Shown in pieces: positions 1 to 8,277 of a stretch of DNA of 64,000 bases. The DNA is from Paraburkholderia xenovorans LB400 (GTDB lineage: Bacteria; Pseudomonadota; Gammaproteobacteria; Burkholderiales; Burkholderiaceae). The notes under the pieces are model-generated. The model made no database searches and had not been told where the DNA came from. It saw only the letters and a list, made by a program, of their open reading frames with translations. Position 1 is the stretch's first letter. Each line of letters starts with the position of its first letter. The position numbers were made by a program, and so were the translations under genes. The stretch spans positions 3,782,001-3,846,000 of the forward strand of contig NC_007951.1 of NCBI RefSeq assembly GCF_000013645.1. The letters are read 5' to 3'.

Positions 1-1672
1 TCTTGGCGCCGTAGAACGAAGGGTCTTCGTCACGCTTCTCTGCCGCCACGAGCAGCGCACGCGCCATCTGCCAGCCGCCGAGCACGATGCCGGCAAGCTT
101 CAGATACGGCACGCTGCCGGCGAACACCGCATTCGGATCGCTCTTCGTATTCGCAACCACGAACTCGACCACCGCGCTCAACGAGCGATGACCCTGTGCG
201 AGATACTTCTTCATCGACGCGAACGCCGGACCTTGCTGCGCGCCGAGCGCTTCAACCGTTTCAGCCACCCCGGCGAGCAGCGACTTCGCCACCTTGCCGC
301 CGTCGCGCACCGTCTTGCGGCCGATCAGGTCGTTGGCCTGAATTGCGGTCGTGCCTTCGTAGATAGGCAGAATGCGCGCGTCGCGGTAGTACTGCGCGGC
401 GCCCGTTTCCTCGATGAAGCCCATGCCGCCATGCACCTGCACGCCGAGGCTCGTCACATCGATCGACAGTTCCGTGCTCCAGCCCTTCACGATCGGCACG
501 AGGTATTCATAGATCGCCTGGTGTTGGGCGCGCGTGGCTTCGTCCGCGTGACGGTGCGCGATATCGCAATGAGCCGCGGCCACATAAGCGAGCGCGCGCG
601 ATGCTTCGGTGAGACCACGCATGGTCGCGAGCATACGGCGCACATCGGGGTGCTGAATGATCGCGACCGGCTGTTTCGCGGAGCCATCCACGGGACGGCT
701 TTGCACGCGGTCTTTCGCGTATGCCACCGCCTTCTGGTACGCACGATCCGACACGCCGATGCCTTGCATGCCCACCGCAAACCGCGCCGCGTTCATCATG
801 ATGAACATGTACTCGAGACCGCGATTCTCTTCGCCGATCAGATGACCGGTCGCGCCGCCGTGGTCGCCGAACTGCAGCACCGCGGTCGGGCTCGCCTTGA
901 TGCCGAGCTTGTGTTCGATCGACACGCAGTGCACGTCGTTGCGCTCGCCGAGCGAACCGTCTTCGTTGACGAGAAACTTCGGCACGATGAACAGCGAAAT
1001 GCCCTTCACGCCTTCGGGTGCGTTCGGCGTGCGCGCCAGCACGAGATGGGCGATGTTCTTCGCCATGTCGTGCTCGCCCCACGTGATGAAAATTTTCGTG
1101 CCGAACAGTTTGAACGAGCCGTCGCCCTGCGGCTCGGCGCGCGTGCGCACCAGCGCGAGATCGGAGCCGGCCTGCGGCTCGGTCAGGTTCATCGTGCCGG
1201 TCCATTCGCCGGAAATCAGCCTGGGCACATAGGTCTGCTTCTGCTCCTCGCTGCCAGCGGTGAGGAGCGCCTCGATCGCGCCGTCGGTGAGCAGCGGGCA
1301 CAGCGCGAACGACAGGTTCGACGCGTTGAGCATCTCGATACAGGCTGTGGCAATCAGCTTGGGCAGACCCTGGCCTTCGTAGTGGACCGGATGCTGCACG
1401 CCTTGCCAGCCGCCTTCGCCGAACTGGCGAAACGCTTCCCTGAAGCCAGGCGTTGCGGTGACCACGCCGTCTTTCCAGCTACTCGGATTGCGATCGCCTT
1501 CGACATTCAGCGGCGCCAGCACTTCGCTGCACAGTTTCGCCGACTCTTCGAGCACGGCCTGCGCGGTGTCGAGGTTCGCATCTTCGAAGCCCGGCAGCGT
1601 CGCGATGTGTTCGAGACCGGCCAGTTCTTTCATCACGAACAGCATGTCCTTGATGGGTGCCGTATAGCTCAT
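1..1672 (-). CDS. Acyl-CoA dehydrogenase, DmdC-like long form (partial, 3' end outside window)
   Basis: FAD-dependent dehydrogenase that should oxidise an acyl-CoA thioester to the 2-enoyl-CoA and pass electrons to ETF. The frame opens at ATG 1672 with MSYTAPIKDML and stays open to base 1, giving about 557 visible residues; the C-terminus is outside the window. Family motifs include MNLTEPQAGSDL (substrate and FAD loop), FITWGEHDM, GHLIGEENRG and the FAD-binding QVHGGMGFIEETG. The protein is longer than a normal 380-residue short-chain enzyme and resembles the roughly 595-residue group that includes 3-methylmercaptopropionyl-CoA dehydrogenase (DmdC). That group is often generically annotated, so the substrate is not assigned. 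It lies 102 bases downstream of etfA on the same strand, which fits its electron acceptor. Confidence 0.9.
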   Translation of the reverse strand, partial: MSYTAPIKDMLFVMKELAGLEHIATLPGFEDANLDTAQAVLEESAKLCSEVLAPLNVEGDRNPSSWKDGVVTATPGFREAFRQFGEGGWQGVQHPVHYEGQGLPKLIATACIEMLNASNLSFALCPLLTDGAIEALLTAGSEEQKQTYVPRLISGEWTGTMNLTEPQAGSDLALVRTRAEPQGDGSFKLFGTKIFITWGEHDMAKNIAHLVLARTPNAPEGVKGISLFIVPKFLVNEDGSLGERNDVHCVSIEHKLGIKASPTAVLQFGDHGGATGHLIGEENRGLEYMFIMMNAARFAVGMQGIGVSDRAYQKAVAYAKDRVQSRPVDGSAKQPVAIIQHPDVRRMLATMRGLTEASRALAYVAAAHCDIAHRHADEATRAQHQAIYEYLVPIVKGWSTELSIDVTSLGVQVHGGMGFIEETGAAQYYRDARILPIYEGTTAIQANDLIGRKTVRDGGKVAKSLLAGVAETVEALGAQQGPAFASMKKYLAQGHRSLSAVVEFVVANTKSDPNAVFAGSVPYLKLAGIVLGGWQMARALLVAAEKRDEDPSFYGAK

Positions 1673-1748
1673 TTCCGTCTCCTCCCGCCGTTGATATAAA
1701 AAAAGGACGCTGGACTTGATCGGTCCCGCGCCCTTCCTGTACTGCAAG

Positions 1749-1766
1749 ACGCCTTTTTTAAGGCGT
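1749..1766. other. Hairpin between etfA and the acyl-CoA dehydrogenase
   Basis: A perfect 7-bp inverted repeat (ACGCCTT / AAGGCGT) with a 4-base T loop sits just after the etfA stop. The T run is in the loop rather than after the stem, so it is not a normal intrinsic terminator. It may modulate read-through from etfA into the dehydrogenase gene. Confidence 0.4.
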
Positions 1767-1774
1767 TACGGCGC

Positions 1775-2722
1775 TTAACCGAGCTCGCTAACGAGTTCGG
1801 GCACGACCGTGAACAGATCGCCCACCAGACCGTAATCGGCGACGCTGAAAATCGGCGCTTCCGGGTCCTTGTTGATCGCGACGATCACTTTGCTGTCTTT
1901 CATACCAGCCAGATGCTGGATCGCGCCGGAGATGCCGACCGCCACATACAGTTGCGGCGCGACGATCTTGCCGGTTTGGCCGACCTGATAGTCGTTCGGC
2001 ACGAAGCCCGCATCGACTGCGGCACGCGATGCGCCCAGCGCTGCGTTCAGCTTGTCGGCCAGCGGTTCGAGCACCTTGGTGTAGTTCTCGCCGTTGCCCA
2101 GACCCCGGCCACCCGAGACGATGATCTTCGCCGACGTCAGTTCCGGACGGTCCAGCTTCGTCACTTCACGGCTGACGAACTGCGAGATACCGCTGTCCGC
2201 TGCCGCTTCGATCTTCTCCACCGAGGCGCTGCCGCCTTCGGCCGCGACTGCGTCGAAACCGGTCGAGCGCACCGTGATGACCTTGATCGGGTCAGCCGAT
2301 TGCACTGTCGCGATTGCGTTGCCGGCGTAGATCGGGCGCTCGAACGTATCGGCGCTATCCACTGCCGTGATGTCGCTGATCTGCGCAACATCGAGCTTTG
2401 CGGCGATGCGCGGTGCGATGTTCTTGCCGTATGCCGTCGCTGGCGCGAGGATGTGCGTGTAGTTCTTCGCCGGGTCTTTCACAATCGTCAGCACCGTCGC
2501 TTCGACGTTTTCTGCCAGGCCCGCTTCGAGTTGCGGTGCGTCGGCCAGCAGCACTTTGGTCACGCCTGCAATCTTCGCTGCCGCATCCGCAGCAGCTTGT
2601 GCGTTATGACCGGCCACCAGCACGTGAATATCACCACCAATCTTCTGTGCCGCTGCGATCGTGTTCAGCGTCGCGGCCTTGATCGACGTGTTGTCGTGTT
2701 CTGCTATTACCAGATTCGTCAT
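1775..2722 (-). CDS. etfA: Electron transfer flavoprotein alpha subunit
   Basis: Large subunit of the heterodimeric ETF, which carries electrons from acyl-CoA dehydrogenases to ETF-ubiquinone oxidoreductase. The 315 residues match the usual family length. The N-terminal half starts MTNLVIAEHDN. The C-terminal FAD-binding domain carries the signature segments SGGRGLGNGENY (about residues 203-214), PNDYQVGQTGKIVAPQLYVAVG and GISGAIQHLAGM, and ends with INKDPEAPIFSVADYGLVGD. The gene follows etfB after 22 bases on the same strand, and the next gene downstream is an acyl-CoA dehydrogenase, so the three probably form one fatty-acid oxidation unit. Confidence 0.97.
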   Translation of the reverse strand: MTNLVIAEHDNTSIKAATLNTIAAAQKIGGDIHVLVAGHNAQAAADAAAKIAGVTKVLLADAPQLEAGLAENVEATVLTIVKDPAKNYTHILAPATAYGKNIAPRIAAKLDVAQISDITAVDSADTFERPIYAGNAIATVQSADPIKVITVRSTGFDAVAAEGGSASVEKIEAAADSGISQFVSREVTKLDRPELTSAKIIVSGGRGLGNGENYTKVLEPLADKLNAALGASRAAVDAGFVPNDYQVGQTGKIVAPQLYVAVGISGAIQHLAGMKDSKVIVAINKDPEAPIFSVADYGLVGDLFTVVPELVSELG

Positions 2723-2744
2723 TTGCTCTGTCTCCGCGTTCTAC

Positions 2745-3494
2745 TTAAAGCACCTTGGCTTCGGTCTTCAGCTTCTCGACCAGTGTCTTCACATCCGGCA
2801 CCTTCACACCGGCGGAGCGCTTCGGCGGCTCGACAACCTTCAACGTTTTCAGGCGCGGCGTGACGTCGACACCGAGATCTTCCGGCTTGATCGTTTCCAG
2901 CGGCTTTTTCTTCGCCTTCATGATGTTCGGCAGCGTCACATAGCGCGGCTCGTTCAGGCGCAGGTCGGTCGTGATGACTGCGGGCAGCGTCAGCGACAGC
3001 GTTTCAGCGCCGCCATCCACTTCACGCGAAACCGTCGCCTTGCCGTCAGCCACGACAACCTTCGAGGCGAACGTCGCCTGCGGCAATCCGGCCAGCGCCG
3101 CCAGCATCTGGCCGGTCTGGTTCGAATCGTCGTCGATAGCCTGCTTGCCGAGAATGATCAACTGCGGCTGTTCCTTGTCCACCAGCGCCTTCAGCAGCTT
3201 GGCAACCGCCAGCGGTTGCAGCTCTTCGCCCGACTCGATCAGGATCGCGCGATCCGCGCCGATCGCCAGCGCCGTGCGCAGCGTTTCCTGCGATTGCGTG
3301 ACGCCCGCCGACACGGCGATCACTTCGGTCGCCACGCCTGCTTCCTTCAGACGCACCGCTTCTTCAACCGCGATTTCATCGAACGGATTCATCGACATCT
3401 TCACGTTCGCGATGTCGACGCCCGTGCCGTCCGACTTCACCCGGACTTTCACGTTGTAATCGACCACTCTTTTGACTGGCACCAGGATTTTCAT
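2745..3494 (-). CDS. etfB: Electron transfer flavoprotein beta subunit
   Basis: Small subunit of ETF, binding AMP and pairing with the alpha subunit encoded next. It has 249 residues, normal for the family. It begins MKILVPVKRVVDYN and carries the conserved ADRAILI segment and the beta-subunit signature region around residues 150-190 (LPAVITTDLRLNEPRY, then LPNIMKAKKKPLE). A GTG two codons upstream (3500) is in frame, but ATG 3494 is preferred because a GGAG lies 7 bases before it. It is first in the etfBA unit. The 237 bases upstream separate it from the metQ terminator. Confidence 0.97.
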   Translation of the reverse strand: MKILVPVKRVVDYNVKVRVKSDGTGVDIANVKMSMNPFDEIAVEEAVRLKEAGVATEVIAVSAGVTQSQETLRTALAIGADRAILIESGEELQPLAVAKLLKALVDKEQPQLIILGKQAIDDDSNQTGQMLAALAGLPQATFASKVVVADGKATVSREVDGGAETLSLTLPAVITTDLRLNEPRYVTLPNIMKAKKKPLETIKPEDLGVDVTPRLKTLKVVEPPKRSAGVKVPDVKTLVEKLKTEAKVL

Positions 3495-3643
3495 GCACAC
3501 GCTCCAAAGTTACGAATACGTCAACCCAGCGAGCATTATAACGACTGCCCTCGCGGCAGCCCTGTCGCGGGCGCTTTAGCAGGAGGATATCGCTCCTCAG
3601 CGGCGTGACGGCAATATCGAACGGTCGTTCTATTTTAATCTCG

Positions 3644-3670
3644 AAAAAACCCGGGAGACAACCCCGGGTT
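3644..3670 (-). terminator. Intrinsic terminator after metNIQ
   Basis: On the minus strand an 8-bp stem (AACCCGGG / CCCGGGTT) with a 7-base loop is followed by a run of U, about 60 bases after the metQ stop. It has the form and position expected for the end of the metNIQ transcript. Confidence 0.85.
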
Positions 3671-3731
3671 CCGACCTACGACTCTAATTTTGCATTGCCG
3701 TCCTGTCTTGCTTGTTCCGCAGGCTGCCGGC

Positions 3732-4538
3732 TCACCACGCGGTGATCACCGACCCGCCGAATTTGCTTTCAACGAACTGCTTCACTTCCGGCGAATGATA
3801 CGCCGCGACCAGTTTGGCGACCCACGGCTTATTCCTGTCCGCCTCGCGGATCGCGATGACGTTCACATAAGGGCCCTTCGGATCTTCAATCGCGATGGCA
3901 TCCTGCTTGGGCTTCAGACCCGCTTCCATCGCGAAGTTGGTATTGATCGCGGCAGCGTCCACGTCGTTCAGCGAGCGCGGAATCTGCGCGGCGTCGAGTT
4001 CGACGATCTTCAGCTTCTTCGGGTTGTCGACGATGTCGAGCGGCGTCGCCTTCAGCCCCGCATCGGCGCGCAGTTTCAGCAGGCCCTGCTTTTGCAGCAA
4101 CAGAAGTGCGCGGCCGCCGTTGGTCGGATCGTTCGGCACCGCGATCTTCGCGCCCGACTGCAACTCGGCGAGCGACTTCACTTTCTTCGAGTAGATGCCC
4201 ATCGGGTACGTCACCGTATCCGCGACGCGGATCAGCTTGTAGCCGCGGTCCTTCACCTGCGCCTGCAGATACGGGTCGTGCTGATAGCTGTTGGCGTCCA
4301 GATCGCCGCCGGCGAGCGCGGCGTTCGGCTGCACGTAGTCGGAGAATTCGACGACTTTGATGTTCAGGCCGTTTTTCGCCGCGACCGTTTTCACGACTTC
4401 CATGATCTGCGCATGCGGACCGCCGGTGACGCCGACCTTGATCGTGTCTTCAGCGTGAGCCATGCCGGTGGCGAACAGTGACGCGGCGCCGAGTGCGGCG
4501 GCCAGTTTCAGAATGAGACGACGTTGCATGTTGGACAT
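3732..4538 (-). CDS. metQ: Methionine ABC transporter substrate-binding protein (NlpA family)
   Basis: Periplasmic binding protein that delivers methionine to MetNI. The 268 residues include a signal peptide (MQRRLILKLAAALGAASLFA, cleavage expected after AHA near residue 29) followed by the family start EDTIKVGVTGGPHAQIMEVV. Later conserved segments are ANSYQHDPYL, YPMGIYSKKVKSL and NVIAIREADRNKPWV. There is no cysteine at the signal peptide end, so unlike enterobacterial MetQ this looks like a soluble periplasmic protein rather than a lipoprotein. ATG 4538 is used; ATG 4529 is a possible alternative. It is the last gene of metN-metI-metQ, 25 bases after metI. Confidence 0.95.
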   Translation of the reverse strand: MSNMQRRLILKLAAALGAASLFATGMAHAEDTIKVGVTGGPHAQIMEVVKTVAAKNGLNIKVVEFSDYVQPNAALAGGDLDANSYQHDPYLQAQVKDRGYKLIRVADTVTYPMGIYSKKVKSLAELQSGAKIAVPNDPTNGGRALLLLQKQGLLKLRADAGLKATPLDIVDNPKKLKIVELDAAQIPRSLNDVDAAAINTNFAMEAGLKPKQDAIAIEDPKGPYVNVIAIREADRNKPWVAKLVAAYHSPEVKQFVESKFGGSVITAW

Positions 4539-4563
4539 TCCCGAATCTATCGATTTTGTTGTT

Positions 4564-5217
4564 TTACTTATGGCTCAAGCGACGCACGAGCCAATCCCCA
4601 AACGACTGCACCAGTTGCACGAAGACGATCAGAATCACCACGACCGTCAACATCACTTCCGGCAGGAAACGCTGATACCCATAGCGAATGCCGAGATCGC
4701 CCAGACCGCCGCCGCCGATCGCACCGGCCATTGCCGAATAGCCGACCAGCGAGACGAAGGTGATGGTCAGGCCGGCGACCACGCCCGGCAGCGATTCCGG
4801 CAACAACACCTTGAAGACGATCTGGCTGGTGGTCGCGCCCATTGCCTGCGCGGCTTCGATCAACCCTCGATCCACTTCGCGCAGCGCGGTCTCGACCAGA
4901 CGCGCGATGAACGGCGCGGCGGCGATCGTCAGCGGCACGACGGCGGCCGCCGTACCGATCGACGAACCCACCACGAGGCGCGTGAACGGAATCACGGCCA
5001 CCAGCAGGATGATGAACGGCGTCGAACGAACCGCATTGACGACCACACCCATCACGCGATTCACCGCGATGTTCTGCAGCACGCCCTGGCGATCCGTCAG
5101 ATACAGCAGCACACCGAGCGGCAAACCCACCAACGCGCCGACCAGTCCGGAAATGCCCACCATCACGAGCGTTTCCCAGAACGACTGGACGAACATATCC
5201 AGCATTTCACTCAACAT
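4564..5217 (-). CDS. metI: Methionine ABC transporter permease
   Basis: Inner-membrane permease of the MetNIQ importer. With the start at ATG 5217 (MLSEMLDMFVQSFWETLVMVG) it has 217 residues, the usual length. It shows five hydrophobic segments and the permease EAA loop EAAQAMGATTSQ near residues 129-140, which contacts the MetN ATPase. The reading frame continues upstream to 5250, but that part only overlaps metN; the chosen start overlaps the metN stop by 11 bases, consistent with translational coupling. Confidence 0.95.
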   Translation of the reverse strand: MLSEMLDMFVQSFWETLVMVGISGLVGALVGLPLGVLLYLTDRQGVLQNIAVNRVMGVVVNAVRSTPFIILLVAVIPFTRLVVGSSIGTAAAVVPLTIAAAPFIARLVETALREVDRGLIEAAQAMGATTSQIVFKVLLPESLPGVVAGLTITFVSLVGYSAMAGAIGGGGLGDLGIRYGYQRFLPEVMLTVVVILIVFVQLVQSFGDWLVRRLSHK

Positions 5218-6241
5218 ACGAGAGCTCCTCCACCACCACACCCTGTTCACGCAGATACGTCAATGCCTGCGCCACCTTCGCCGGTTCGCCGCCCGCCAGC
5301 ACCGCGAGCGAGCCGAACGCCTGCCCCTGGATCTCGTCGATCTGGCCGTGCAGGATGTTGAAGTCGAGTTCGTAACGGCGAATGGTTTCCGACAGGATCG
5401 GCTGATCGACGCCGGAGCCGGTGAACGCGAGCCGCAGCAAATGGCCGCTGCCCGTCTTGAGCCGCTCCGCGACGCGTGCCTTCATGGCGGGCGGCAGTTC
5501 CTGCGCGATCACGTCGCCGATCAACGCGCGCGTGACTTCATGATGCGGTTGCAGGAACACGTCGATAACCTTGCCCTCTTCGACCACGCGGCCCGCATCC
5601 AGCACCGCGACGCGGTCACAGACCTGCTTGATCACGTCCATCTGGTGCGTGATCAGCACGATCGTCAGGTTCAGTTCGCGATTGATACGCCTGAGCAGGT
5701 CGAGGATCGAGCGCGTGGTTTCGGGATCGAGCGCGGACGTTGCCTCGTCGGAGAGCAGCACTTTCGGCTTGCTCGCCAGCGCCCGCGCGATACCGACGCG
5801 CTGCTTCTGGCCACCGCTGATCTGCGCCGGATAGCGATCCTTCTGCGCCGTCAGGCCGACCAGTTCGAGCAGCGGCAACACGTTCGCTTCGATTTCATCG
5901 CGCTTCATGCCGGCCAGTTCGAGCGGCAGCGCGACGTTCCCGTACACCGTGCGCGACGACAGCAGGTTGAAGTGCTGGAAGATCATGCCGATCTCGCGAC
6001 GCGCCTCGCGCAGCTGGGCGGCCGGCAGCGTTGTCAGATCGCGGCCGTTAACGACGATGTTGCCTTCGCTCGGGCGCGTCAGCAGGTTGATGGTGCGCAC
6101 GAGCGTACTCTTGCCCGCGCCGCTGCGGCCGATGATGCCGAACACCTCGCCCGCCGGAATTGACAGATTGACGTTGTGCAGCGCCTCGACCGAGCCCCGG
6201 GGCCCGGCGAACCGCTGGGAGATATTGCGTATTTCGATCAT
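5207..6241 (-). CDS. metN: Methionine ABC transporter ATP-binding protein
   Basis: ATPase of the methionine importer, 344 residues. It has Walker A GRSGAGKST (about residues 38-46), signature SGGQKQR (about 142-148), Walker B VLLSDEATSALD (about 160-171) and the switch histidine in LITHQMD. The C-terminal hundred residues form the NIL domain, which in this family binds methionine and inhibits transport when internal methionine is high. It is first in the metNIQ operon and faces a divergently transcribed hydrolase gene across 252 bases. I could not find a SAM riboswitch in that leader. Confidence 0.97.
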   Translation of the reverse strand: MIEIRNISQRFAGPRGSVEALHNVNLSIPAGEVFGIIGRSGAGKSTLVRTINLLTRPSEGNIVVNGRDLTTLPAAQLREARREIGMIFQHFNLLSSRTVYGNVALPLELAGMKRDEIEANVLPLLELVGLTAQKDRYPAQISGGQKQRVGIARALASKPKVLLSDEATSALDPETTRSILDLLRRINRELNLTIVLITHQMDVIKQVCDRVAVLDAGRVVEEGKVIDVFLQPHHEVTRALIGDVIAQELPPAMKARVAERLKTGSGHLLRLAFTGSGVDQPILSETIRRYELDFNILHGQIDEIQGQAFGSLAVLAGGEPAKVAQALTYLREQGVVVEELSYVE

Positions 6242-6493
6242 GGAAAAACGAAACGGCGGAGACTGTCAGCGCGCGTCTTGCGCTCGCGACAAGCGGCCGC
6301 CGTTGCTTTTATTGGGATTTGAGCCGGCAATTCTACCGCAGCGCCGACATTCCCTTTAATAATCAATTACGATCTTTTCATAACCGGTTGGAATTAGAGG
6401 CCTGCCCGGTGCGAGATGCTCGCGCGCGCGACGGCGCTGCGTCTATGATCGGGCGGAACAAAATCAACATCAGAATCAGGATAAACGGCAGTC

Positions 6494-7399
6494 ATGGAGA
6501 CATCCCCAGGCAGCATCATGCAGCCCGTCGCGGGCAAGCGGAACGCCGGCGAGCCGCTGCGCTCGTCGGTCACGGCCGGCGACGGCGTGCAATTGCCGCT
6601 ATACCGCTGGCCGGCCGCCGCGCCGACGCGCGCCACCGTGGCGCTGATCCACGGGCTGGCCGAACACGCCGGCCGATACGCGGCGCTGGCCGGGCGGCTG
6701 AACGCGGCCGGCATCGAACTGGTGGCGATCGATCTGCGCGGCCACGGCCACGCGCCCGGCAAGCGGGCCTACGTGAGGCGCTTCGACGACTATCTGCTGG
6801 ACGCGCAAGCCTTGCTCGATGCCGCGGCGCAAAGTTGCGCGCCGCTCTTCCTGATGGGCCACAGCATGGGCGGCGCCGTGGCCGCGCTGTATGCGATCGA
6901 GCGCCTCGAAGCGAGCGGCCGGCGCCTGAACGGCCTGATCCTGTCGAGCCCGGCGCTGGCGCCCGGCCGCGACGTGCCGCGCTGGATGCTCAAGCTAAGC
7001 CAGGTGATCAGCCGCCTCTACCCGAGCTTCCCGGCGATGAAAATCGACGCCGCGCTGCTCTCGCGCCTTCAACCCGTGGTGAACGCCAATCGCGCCGATC
7101 CGCTCGTGCATCACGGCGCGATTCCCGCGCGCACCGGCGCGGAACTGCTGCTGGCGATGGCGCGCATCGAACGCGGCCGGGCGGGCTTGCGTGTGCCGCT
7201 GCTGGTCTATCACGGCACCGCCGACAAGCTCACCGAACCCGAAGGCAGTCGCGACTTCGGTCAGCACGCGGGCTCGCCGGACAAGACGCTCACCCTGCAC
7301 GAGGGCAGCTATCACGAGACGATGAACGACATGGACCGCGATCGGGTGATCGGGGCGTTGATCGAGTGGATCGAAAAACGGCTGGTGGTTAGAACCTGA
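6494..7399 (+). CDS. Alpha/beta hydrolase, monoacylglycerol lipase-like
   Basis: Probable cytoplasmic serine hydrolase of the monoacylglycerol lipase/lysophospholipase (PldB-like) family, 301 residues. The nucleophile elbow is GHSMGG with Ser124. The oxyanion region is LIHGLAEHAGRY near residues 51-62, and VAIDLRGHGHAPGKR follows the family pattern. The probable acid and histidine are in HGTADKLTEPEGS (about 237-249) and GSYHETMND (about 269-277). There is no signal peptide. ATG 6494 is used; the first 15-20 residues are weakly conserved and an internal ATG at 6518 is possible. It is monocistronic and convergent with the next gene. The natural ester substrate is unknown. Confidence 0.85.
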   Translation: METSPGSIMQPVAGKRNAGEPLRSSVTAGDGVQLPLYRWPAAAPTRATVALIHGLAEHAGRYAALAGRLNAAGIELVAIDLRGHGHAPGKRAYVRRFDDYLLDAQALLDAAAQSCAPLFLMGHSMGGAVAALYAIERLEASGRRLNGLILSSPALAPGRDVPRWMLKLSQVISRLYPSFPAMKIDAALLSRLQPVVNANRADPLVHHGAIPARTGAELLLAMARIERGRAGLRVPLLVYHGTADKLTEPEGSRDFGQHAGSPDKTLTLHEGSYHETMNDMDRDRVIGALIEWIEKRLVVRT

Positions 7400-7420
7400 A
7401 CGGCGCCTTGAACGACGCCG

Positions 7421-8230
7421 CTAGCCTGCGTCCCGTTTCCAGTCGGGCGGCCGTTTGTCAATGAACGCCTGCACACCTTCGAGCGCCGACTCATCCATCA
7501 TGTTGCAGGCCATCGTCTGGCCGGCGAGCTGGTAAGCCGCTTCGATACCCATCTCCAGTTGCCGGTAGAAGAGACCTTTTCCGGCGCTCACGGCTTCGAC
7601 GGGTTTCGCGCAGATGCTGGCGGCGAGCCGCGCGAGTTCCGCGTCGAGCGCATCCGCCGGGACCACGCGGTTCACGAGACCTTCCCGCTTCGCGCCCACG
7701 GCGTCGATAAAATCGCCGGTGAGCAGCATTTCGAGCGCCGCCTTACGCGACAGGTTGCGCGACAGCGGCACCGACGGCGTCGCGCAGAACAGCCCGAGAT
7801 TCACACCCGAAACGGCAAAACGCGCCGTGTCGGCCGCGACCGCCAGATCGCACATTGCGACGAGCTGGCAGCCGGCCGCGGTGGCAATGCCTTGCACGCG
7901 CGCGATCACCGGTTGCGGCAGGCGCTGGATCGTCATCATGAGCTTCGTGCAGCGGGCGAACAGCGCCTGGTAGTACGCGAGCGACGGCGCCGCGCGCATT
8001 TCCTTCAGATCGTGTCCCGCGCAGAACGCCCGGCCCGCGCCGGCGATCACAACCACGCGCGCGTCCGACCGGCCAATCTCGCTCAATGCCGTTTGCAGGT
8101 CGTCGAGCAGGGCTTCGGAGAGCGCGTTAAAGGCATCCGGCCGGTTCATCGTCAAACGCACGACGCCCGGCACACCGTACGCGCCGTGTTCGATCTCGAC
8201 CAGTGAAGCGTTGCGCGCCTCGGCGTTCAT
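7421..8230 (-). CDS. Enoyl-CoA hydratase/isomerase family protein, ECHDC3-like
   Basis: Crotonase-fold protein of 269 residues. It has the CoA and oxyanion loops GRAFCAGHDLKEM (about 66-78) and GIATAAGCQLVAMCDLA (about 114-130). The segment GVNLGLFCATPSVPLSRN (about 142-159) replaces the usual PEI-GxxPGxGGTQRL of hydratases and resembles the ECHDC3 subfamily. By alignment in my head, the first catalytic Glu (Glu144 of rat hydratase) is Gly142 here, while the second (Glu164) is kept as Glu167. The protein may therefore not be a classical hydratase; isomerase, hydrolase or a non-catalytic role are alternatives. It is followed upstream, on the same strand, by an HDAC-like gene. Confidence 0.85.
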   Translation of the reverse strand: MNAEARNASLVEIEHGAYGVPGVVRLTMNRPDAFNALSEALLDDLQTALSEIGRSDARVVVIAGAGRAFCAGHDLKEMRAAPSLAYYQALFARCTKLMMTIQRLPQPVIARVQGIATAAGCQLVAMCDLAVAADTARFAVSGVNLGLFCATPSVPLSRNLSRKAALEMLLTGDFIDAVGAKREGLVNRVVPADALDAELARLAASICAKPVEAVSAGKGLFYRQLEMGIEAAYQLAGQTMACNMMDESALEGVQAFIDKRPPDWKRDAG

Positions 8231-8277
8231 GACTCACTCCTCATTGGGTGGATGGCGAGCGCGCGCGGTGCGGCGGC

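Noticed and set aside
188..1699. A 503-codon plus-strand frame at the start of the window
   Set aside because: It is antisense to the acyl-CoA dehydrogenase, whose conserved motifs continue to the window edge.
1749..1766. Intrinsic terminator after etfA
   Set aside because: The stem is good but the T run is inside the loop and nothing T-rich follows on the transcribed strand; listed only as a hairpin.
6242..6493. SAM riboswitch before metNIQ
   Set aside because: The leader shows no recognisable SAM-I, SAM-II or SAM-IV core; control remains unknown.
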